A stretch of 10,411 bases of DNA from Flavobacteriales bacterium. Its GTDB lineage: Bacteria; Bacteroidota; Bacteroidia; Flavobacteriales; BACL11. The DNA lies in assembly GCA_002724895.1 (NCBI GenBank), contig PBQB01000077.1:1-10411 (forward strand). The letters run 5' to 3'. Position numbers and translations under genes: made by a program. The notes under the pieces are model-generated. The model saw only the letters and a list, made by a program, of their open reading frames with translations, searched no databases and was not told the DNA's origin. The first letter of the stretch is position 1; the number at the start of each line of letters is the position of its first letter. This document shows positions 5,813-10,411 of the stretch, piece after piece.

Positions 5813-7621
5813 GTGTGTGGATATATAGGAAAAATTTCAAACCTCCAAATTAATAATGACTCTCTTGAAAACAATAATAAAAGAATTATCTGTCGAGGTC
5901 CTGATGAAACAATTAACATAAACAGTACTTTTTCAAGTTTGTTTAAAAATGATGATCAATTAAATTTTAATTTTATTTTTAACAGATTATCAATTGTAGA
6001 TCTTGGGAAAAATGCATCCCAGCCAATGATCAACAAAGAAAAAAATACAATACTAATGTTTAATGGCGAGATTTATAACCATAGAGAGTTAAGAAAAAAG
6101 CTGGAGCAGGATGGAATTAAGTTTTACAGTGATCACTCTGATTCCGAAGTAGTCTTAAATGGATTAACCTACTTTGGGAACACATTCATAGAGAAACTAA
6201 TTGGTCAGTTTTCAATCGCATTTTACAGAAGTGATGTAAAAAATTTAACATTAATAAGAGATAGAGTCGGTCAAAAACCTCTATTTTACAGTAATTTGAA
6301 TAATGAGATAGTTTTTGGTTCTAATTTAATAAGCGTATCTAGAGAGTCTAAATTAAACAATGTTGATAAAAATTCTTTAAATGATTTTTTAAACTACGGA
6401 GTTGTTCCGTCTTCAAATACTATATTTGAGAAAGTTTACAAATTAATGCCCGGTGAGATTATAAATATAGATCTTAAGAATATAGATTCTAGAAAAACAA
6501 GTTCAATTTACTGGTCTTTCGATAAATTTAACTCTAATCATAAATTTGATGAGGATCATTTTTATGATCTTGTTTCCAATTCAATAAATATACGGGAAGA
6601 AGCTGATGTAAAAGTAGCAAATTTTTTGTCCGGTGGTTTAGATTCATCATTCATTGTTAAAAATATGTACGACAGAGGAAAAAATATAAATTCATACTCC
6701 GTAGTTTTAAATGATAAAAAGTATGATGAGAGAAAGTGGTCTCGGAAAGTTTCAAATAAATATAACACTAACCACATTGAAATAGAAATAGGTTTAGATG
6801 ATATTGAAAAATATGTTCTTGATTCAATACTTGCATTTGATGAACCCTATGCAGACCCATCTACCATTCCATCATTTATAATTTCAAATCTTATTTCAAA
6901 AAATTTTAAGACTGCAATTTCAGGTGACGGTGGGGATGAGTTAGTTGGAGGGTACAAAAGAACTCATAAACTTTTGCAAAGTAGAAATTCATTAAAAAAT
7001 TTATATAAATTTCTTAACAAAATTTATCCCAACCATCTAGGAACTGGTAACAATTTTTTAAAACATTCAAGGGATTTAAAAGAGGCAACAGCATCTTTTT
7101 TTTCTGATAAAAATTTTATCAATTTTTTAGGCTTAGATGACAATTTTACTTTTGAAGATAAATATTATAAAAATTTAAATAGTGATTACAAAACCCTCTT
7201 AAATGTTGAGTATTCTTTTTATCTATCAGAAATGATGATGCTCAAAGTAGATAGAACTTCAATGAGTAACTCTCTAGAAGTAAGATCACCTTTTGTTGAT
7301 CATAGACTTATAGAATATGTTTTCTCAACTGAACCGAGCTACTTACTGAGCAATAATAAAAAATCCTTATTTAAAAATTATTTAGCAAATGACTTTGATA
7401 GTTCTTTTCTAAACAGAAGAAAACAAGGATTCGTATTTAATTTAGAAGACTGGGTTTATCAGAATCAAAATTTAATTCTTGAAACTATTCTTGATGTGAA
7501 TCTATTTTCACTTTTTGATCATAAAAAAATATTTAATTTATTTAAATTTAAAACTCGTATTAATGCTCTTAGGATATGGAAATTATTTCTAATTAGTAAG
7601 TATGTTGATCTAAACAGTTAA
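5813..7621 (+). CDS. Asparagine synthase-like glutamine amidotransferase (AsnB family)
   Basis: This 602-residue protein has a glutamine-hydrolysing N-terminal domain and an ATP-dependent amide-forming C-terminal domain. The GTG start at 5813 places Cys2 as the N-terminal nucleophile (MCGYIG), and an in-frame TAA at 5801 excludes a longer start. Glutaminase motifs follow: RGPDE (28-32), RLSIVDLG, FNGEIYNH and SDSEV. The synthetase domain has the PP-loop SGGLDSS (273-279), DEPYADPS, SGDGGDELVGGY (370-381), LEVRSPFVDHR, and KQGF near the end. All key residues appear intact. Known members either make asparagine or, in polysaccharide clusters (for example WbpS of Pseudomonas aeruginosa O6), are proposed to amidate sugar acids; this context favours the latter. 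It has no Shine-Dalgarno and is flanked on both sides by oppositely oriented genes, so it is a single-gene transcription unit. Its 3' end overlaps the next gene by 12 bases. Confidence 0.93.
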   Translation: MCGYIGKISNLQINNDSLENNNKRIICRGPDETININSTFSSLFKNDDQLNFNFIFNRLSIVDLGKNASQPMINKEKNTILMFNGEIYNHRELRKKLEQDGIKFYSDHSDSEVVLNGLTYFGNTFIEKLIGQFSIAFYRSDVKNLTLIRDRVGQKPLFYSNLNNEIVFGSNLISVSRESKLNNVDKNSLNDFLNYGVVPSSNTIFEKVYKLMPGEIINIDLKNIDSRKTSSIYWSFDKFNSNHKFDEDHFYDLVSNSINIREEADVKVANFLSGGLDSSFIVKNMYDRGKNINSYSVVLNDKKYDERKWSRKVSNKYNTNHIEIEIGLDDIEKYVLDSILAFDEPYADPSTIPSFIISNLISKNFKTAISGDGGDELVGGYKRTHKLLQSRNSLKNLYKFLNKIYPNHLGTGNNFLKHSRDLKEATASFFSDKNFINFLGLDDNFTFEDKYYKNLNSDYKTLLNVEYSFYLSEMMMLKVDRTSMSNSLEVRSPFVDHRLIEYVFSTEPSYLLSNNKKSLFKNYLANDFDSSFLNRRKQGFVFNLEDWVYQNQNLILETILDVNLFSLFDHKKIFNLFKFKTRINALRIWKLFLISKYVDLNS

Positions 7622-8725
7622 AGAAAGATAGTCTTCGTACTCTAAATTTGTCAATTTTTCAATTGAGTTATTTTTGTATACAGAATTTTTAGCTGAAATA
7701 GATATTTCTTTTAGGTCCCCTCTTTCTATTTTTGAAATAAAAAAGGAAAATAAGGAGTTTCTTTCTAATGAAAAGATAAAACCGTTTTGCTCATTCATTA
7801 TTATCTCTTTATGATTTTTAATATCGCTCGCAAACACAATACACCCCGCGGACATTGCTTCTAAAGTGCTTTTTGGGTTTCCTTCAAATTTAGATGCAGA
7901 TAAATAATATCTATAATTTGGAAGCAAATTCATTATTTCATCATTATCTAAATTTCCAAGAAAATTGACTTTCGTATTTAAATTGATAGCCAATTTTTCT
8001 AATTCTTTTTGTAAACTTCCCTCACCAATTAAGTCGATTTCATATTCTGTATTTTGAAATTCTGAAATTATAAATTCATAATTTTTTTGTTCAACTAAGC
8101 GACCTATACAAATTATTTTATTTTCTAATCTTTTTTCAAAATCATAATATTCAATTTTCTCAACCCAGTTTGGTCTAATCCCCACTTTGTCATATTGAAA
8201 ATTAAAATTATTTTTAAGAAAATTGAAGTCACAGACACTACTTACCGTGTATAGGTTTGAGAATTTTAGTGTAAATAATGTAAGATACTTATACAAAGCT
8301 TTGACAAAAGTTGTTTTATTTTCTTTTATACTAAATTCGTACATGTCATATCCCGTTCTAGTTATTAATGGTTTTTTCAAAAGAAACTTTAGAATAATTG
8401 AAATCCATGATCCATTAAGTTGATTTTGCTTTATTAGATCAATGTTTGAGAACTCATTTTTAAAATAAAATGGAATTAAGAAAGACTTCAAATAATTTAT
8501 TAATGTAAATTTAGATTTTGTTAATTTTTCAAATACAGATATTATCTGAATGTTATCATCTACAATCTTAATTTCATCTTGTAGAGGATCATCAAAGGTT
8601 AAGAATACAAATTCAATACCTTTATCAGTTAATAATTTGTAATTTTTAAGCTCTTTATTTAACGTTCCAGACTCTTTCCAGGTTCGTAAAGAATAGTTAT
8701 AAGTAAAAACGACAAGAATCTTCAT
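7610..8725 (-). CDS. GT4-type glycosyltransferase (GT-B fold)
   Basis: This is a 371-residue protein of normal GT4 length, expected to transfer a sugar from a nucleotide donor to a lipid-linked glycan at the cytoplasmic membrane face. The N-terminal half starts with a Rossmann strand (MKILVVFTYNY) and is the variable acceptor domain. The C-terminal half is clearly the Glycos_transf_1 domain: CIGRLVEQKN (206-215, with the donor-binding Arg and Lys), IDLIGEGSL (230-238), NFLGNL, and the E-x7-E element EGNPKSTLE (281-289) followed by AMSAG. Donor and acceptor cannot be named from sequence. The ATG at 8725 gives a complete Rossmann strand. The gene stands alone on its strand, divergent from the FkbM gene and convergent with the amidotransferase gene, whose tail it overlaps by 12 bases. 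No clear Shine-Dalgarno precedes it. Confidence 0.92.
   Translation of the reverse strand: MKILVVFTYNYSLRTWKESGTLNKELKNYKLLTDKGIEFVFLTFDDPLQDEIKIVDDNIQIISVFEKLTKSKFTLINYLKSFLIPFYFKNEFSNIDLIKQNQLNGSWISIILKFLLKKPLITRTGYDMYEFSIKENKTTFVKALYKYLTLFTLKFSNLYTVSSVCDFNFLKNNFNFQYDKVGIRPNWVEKIEYYDFEKRLENKIICIGRLVEQKNYEFIISEFQNTEYEIDLIGEGSLQKELEKLAINLNTKVNFLGNLDNDEIMNLLPNYRYYLSASKFEGNPKSTLEAMSAGCIVFASDIKNHKEIIMNEQNGFIFSLERNSLFSFFISKIERGDLKEISISAKNSVYKNNSIEKLTNLEYEDYLSLTV
7651..7675 (+). terminator. Weak candidate terminator for the asparagine synthase-like gene
   Basis: TCAATT (7651-7656) and AATTGA (7661-7666) form a 6-bp stem with a TTTC loop. A T-rich stretch ending in five T (7671-7675) follows, 30 bases beyond the asnB-like stop codon. 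It lies inside the glycosyltransferase 3' coding end, as the gmd terminator lies inside fcl. The stem is short and mostly A-T, so chance is a real possibility. Confidence 0.3.
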
Positions 8726-8774
8726 AGTGATATTTTAATAAGTAAATTATTAATATTTTACCCTTAAACCATAA

Positions 8775-8783
8775 TGCTAAAAT
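8775..8783 (+). promoter_or_regulatory. Candidate extended -10 promoter of the FkbM gene
   Basis: TGC followed by TAAAAT (8778-8783) matches an extended -10 element, placing transcription start near 8790 and giving a leader of about 23 bases before the ATG at 8813. No good -35 is present, which extended -10 promoters tolerate. A TAAAAT in the opposite direction (8760-8755) lies 17 bases away and could serve the divergent glycosyltransferase gene. The DNA here is so AT-rich that -10-like sequences are common. Confidence 0.4.
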
Positions 8784-8812
8784 ATAAAAATTTAAACAAC
8801 TAACATAAGCCT

Positions 8813-9673
8813 ATGGCAAGCATTATTGATTTACCTGATTTTATGTTCATGGACAAGAAAAAAAAATATTCCAAAATGTCTAAGGTATATTTAACATTTT
8901 TTGGACTATTTGTAGGCGCTATCCACAAAAAAACAAGTAAAAGTTTTTTTTGTAATATATTAAATTTATTATTTCCTGGAGATGGAAGAATATTTTATAG
9001 TGAAAATTTATACGGAAAAAAAATATGGAATAATGAAAAATTTTATTTTCCAAATAAAAGAATTGATAGGATAATTATTGATCACAAAAGACACTTTCAG
9101 TTTCTATTTGACACTTATTGTCTTGATTCAATAAATTTTGAAGAGCAAGATACAATTATTGATTGTGGTGCAAATGTAGGTGAATTAGCTATTTCTCTAC
9201 AAGTAAACAATATCTTTTGTAACTATATTGGTTTCGAACCAGATCCAGAATCTTTTAAAGCATTAAAAAAGAATGTTTCCCCTTACAATTATTTAATATA
9301 CAAACTTGCTTTGTCTAATAAAGAAGAAAAAATGAAACTGTATTTGAATACAGATGGAGCCGATAGTTCACTGATATATTTTGGTACTGATAATTCAATA
9401 AATGTAGAAACAAAAATGTTAGATAGTTTTAATTACGACAAAATTAAACTATTAAAAATTGAAGCAGAGGGAGCAGAGCTAGAGGTTCTAAAAGGATCCA
9501 TAAAGACTATAAAAAAAACAGAATATATAACTGTAGACTACGGTCCAGAGAGAGGAGTAGATAGTGTTCCTACAACTGCAGAAATAATTAATTTTTTATA
9601 TGAAAACAATTTTAGAATATTAAAAGTTTCAAAACATAGACAAGTAGGTTTATTCAAAAATTTTGCTATTTAA
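8813..9673 (+). CDS. FkbM-family S-adenosylmethionine-dependent methyltransferase
   Basis: This 286-residue protein carries a C-terminal FkbM domain (about 112-275), a family that usually O-methylates sugars or natural products. Visible motifs are the SAM-binding loop IIDCGANVGE (115-124), the acidic strand end GFEPDPESF (140-148), ALSNKEEKM (166-174), and the hallmark KIEAEGAELEVLKGS (215-229). The first 110 residues are lysine- and aromatic-rich and not recognised; they include a moderately hydrophobic stretch at about 26-37 and may help membrane or substrate association. The ATG at 8813 is the first start after an in-frame TAA at 8801-8803, but later methionines (11, 13, 22) are possible. 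In this setting it probably methylates a hydroxyl of the surface glycan, perhaps as a cap. Its 3' end overlaps the convergent glycosyltransferase gene by 24 bases, and no good terminator is seen. Confidence 0.92.
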   Translation: MASIIDLPDFMFMDKKKKYSKMSKVYLTFFGLFVGAIHKKTSKSFFCNILNLLFPGDGRIFYSENLYGKKIWNNEKFYFPNKRIDRIIIDHKRHFQFLFDTYCLDSINFEEQDTIIDCGANVGELAISLQVNNIFCNYIGFEPDPESFKALKKNVSPYNYLIYKLALSNKEEKMKLYLNTDGADSSLIYFGTDNSINVETKMLDSFNYDKIKLLKIEAEGAELEVLKGSIKTIKKTEYITVDYGPERGVDSVPTTAEIINFLYENNFRILKVSKHRQVGLFKNFAI

Positions 9674-10411
9674 ATTTAGATTGTTTATTCTTCCGTCTAA
9701 TAATAATTCTTTCTTACCTTTCAAAAAATTTTTTAGTGCAAATTTCGATTTTGTTTTAAGACCAAATGCGCTGAAACCAAACTGACTATCATCTAAGTTT
9801 CTAAGTTTTTCAATTATATATTTTGGATGATCATTTATTTTTATTTTATTTGTATGAGTATGATATTTTTTTTCAATTTCATTAAACCAAGCCTTGAACG
9901 CTTCTTCCTCAGTACTACCACCCCTAGTCCCATATGAATTAAAATAACTTTTCCACGCTCTCGCAAACCTTGCTCTATCCGATGCGATAATTTCTTTTGT
10001 TCTAAACATCGACTCGTATTGATAAACAGGTATATTCAAATTTGGTAATTTATTTACAGGTAATAATTTATTATTCAATGTTGCAAGGCATAAATCACCA
10101 CCTCCGTTTAATTTTATATTCGGAAAGCGTCGTTTATTTAATGCGATGCATAATCTAGTTTTCATTTGAAATCTGTCAGGAGTAAAAAATTGATATTGTG
10201 GAAAAACAACAGCAGGAAAATTTTCGAATTTTTTTAATAAAGGACGCAGCACATCAATATATTTTTCGTGAAAGAGATAGTCTATATCCATTCTTATAGC
10301 CCAGTCACCGGTAGATTCATCCAAGCCCTGTTGAAAAGTTTTCCCAATTAAATCCCATTTAAACTCAAATGGCCAATCTTTCCCAGTTACTATGATCTCA
10401 TCTGCATAGTC
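9650..10411 (-). CDS. GT2-type glycosyltransferase, C-terminal part (5' end beyond the window)
   Basis: The minus-strand frame stays open to the window edge, giving 253 residues that lack the N-terminal nucleotide-binding strand. The leucine codon TTG at 10324-10322 could be taken as a start, but the frame continues upstream with GT2-like sequence (DYADEIIV at the edge, then WDLIGK), so it is internal. Visible features are the typical aspartate before a strand (DEIIV, visible residues 4-8), GDWAIRMDIDY (35-45) carrying the metal- and nucleotide-binding DxD (Asp42 and Asp44), and a histidine-proline pair near the end (NDHPKY). The usual acidic residue after DxD is tyrosine here. The C-terminal region is long, basic and unassigned. 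It should transfer a sugar onto the lipid-linked repeat unit. It overlaps the FkbM gene tail-to-tail by 24 bases. Confidence 0.85.
   Translation of the reverse strand, partial: DYADEIIVTGKDWPFEFKWDLIGKTFQQGLDESTGDWAIRMDIDYLFHEKYIDVLRPLLKKFENFPAVVFPQYQFFTPDRFQMKTRLCIALNKRRFPNIKLNGGGDLCLATLNNKLLPVNKLPNLNIPVYQYESMFRTKEIIASDRARFARAWKSYFNSYGTRGGSTEEEAFKAWFNEIEKKYHTHTNKIKINDHPKYIIEKLRNLDDSQFGFSAFGLKTKSKFALKNFLKGKKELLLDGRINNLNLNSKIFE

Noticed and set aside
6562..6777. 71-residue - strand open frame
   Set aside because: It is antisense to the PP-loop region of the amidotransferase, whose conservation explains the sequence fully.
8223..8423. 66-residue + strand open frame
   Set aside because: It is antisense to the middle of the GT4 glycosyltransferase and shows no independent evidence of being coding.
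9676..9700. TTAGA/TCTAA hairpin as an FkbM terminator
   Set aside because: The stem is only 5 bp with a 15-base loop and no proper T-run; expected by chance in this composition.
10322..10324. TTG as the start of the last glycosyltransferase
   Set aside because: The frame continues to the window edge with GT2-like residues, and a start here would remove most of the donor-binding domain.
1..10411. CRISPR array, tRNA, rRNA, insertion sequence or phage genes
   Set aside because: No regularly spaced repeats, cloverleaf-like GC-rich segments, transposase or integrase motifs were seen on either strand.

Overview
The window is a gene-dense, very AT-rich stretch (roughly 30% G+C by eye) of a bacterial surface-polysaccharide (O-antigen, capsule or exopolysaccharide) biosynthesis island. 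Nearly every recognisable gene fits that role: two O-antigen polymerase/ligase-like membrane proteins, the GDP-mannose to GDP-L-fucose enzyme pair, an asparagine-synthase-like amidotransferase, two glycosyltransferases and an FkbM-type methyltransferase. The low G+C, lysine- and asparagine-rich proteins, tiny intergenic gaps and frequent strand switches resemble the hypervariable surface-glycan islands of streamlined free-living marine bacteria such as SAR11. No rRNA, tRNA or housekeeping marker is present, so this lineage guess is an inference. No insertion sequence, integrase, tRNA, CRISPR array or long repeat was seen.

Layout. Bases 1-2533 (+): the tail of an unidentified gene, then a Wzy/WaaL-like membrane protein overlapping it by four bases, then GDP-mannose 4,6-dehydratase (gmd), closed by a good intrinsic terminator. 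Bases 2536-5711 (-): a 107-residue protein with one membrane segment, then a 641-residue polymerase/ligase-like protein, then GDP-L-fucose synthase (fcl). This operon runs head-on into gmd, and the gmd terminator lies inside the fcl 3' end. Bases 5712-5812 are a divergent intergenic region. Bases 5813-7621 (+): the asparagine-synthase-like gene, overlapping the tail of a GT4-type glycosyltransferase (7610-8725, -). Bases 8726-8812 are a second divergent region with back-to-back candidate -10 elements. Bases 8813-9673 (+): the FkbM methyltransferase, overlapping the tail of a GT2-type glycosyltransferase (9650 to the window end, -) whose start lies outside.

How the genes could work together (inference). 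Gmd and Fcl make GDP-L-fucose from GDP-mannose. The two glycosyltransferases build a repeat unit. The amidotransferase may amidate a uronic-acid residue and the FkbM enzyme may O-methylate a sugar. One of the two polymerase/ligase-like proteins could polymerise repeat units and the other could ligate the chain or polymerise a different one. No Wzx flippase, Wzz chain-length regulator or initiating phosphoglycosyltransferase is visible here.

The most unusual points are the tail-to-tail split of gmd and fcl into separate operons, each with its own polymerase-like gene just upstream; the small orphan protein that by eye resembles the N-terminal domain of its polymerase neighbour; and the near gene-by-gene alternation of strands with overlapping 3' ends. 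No clearly new biological system could be demonstrated.
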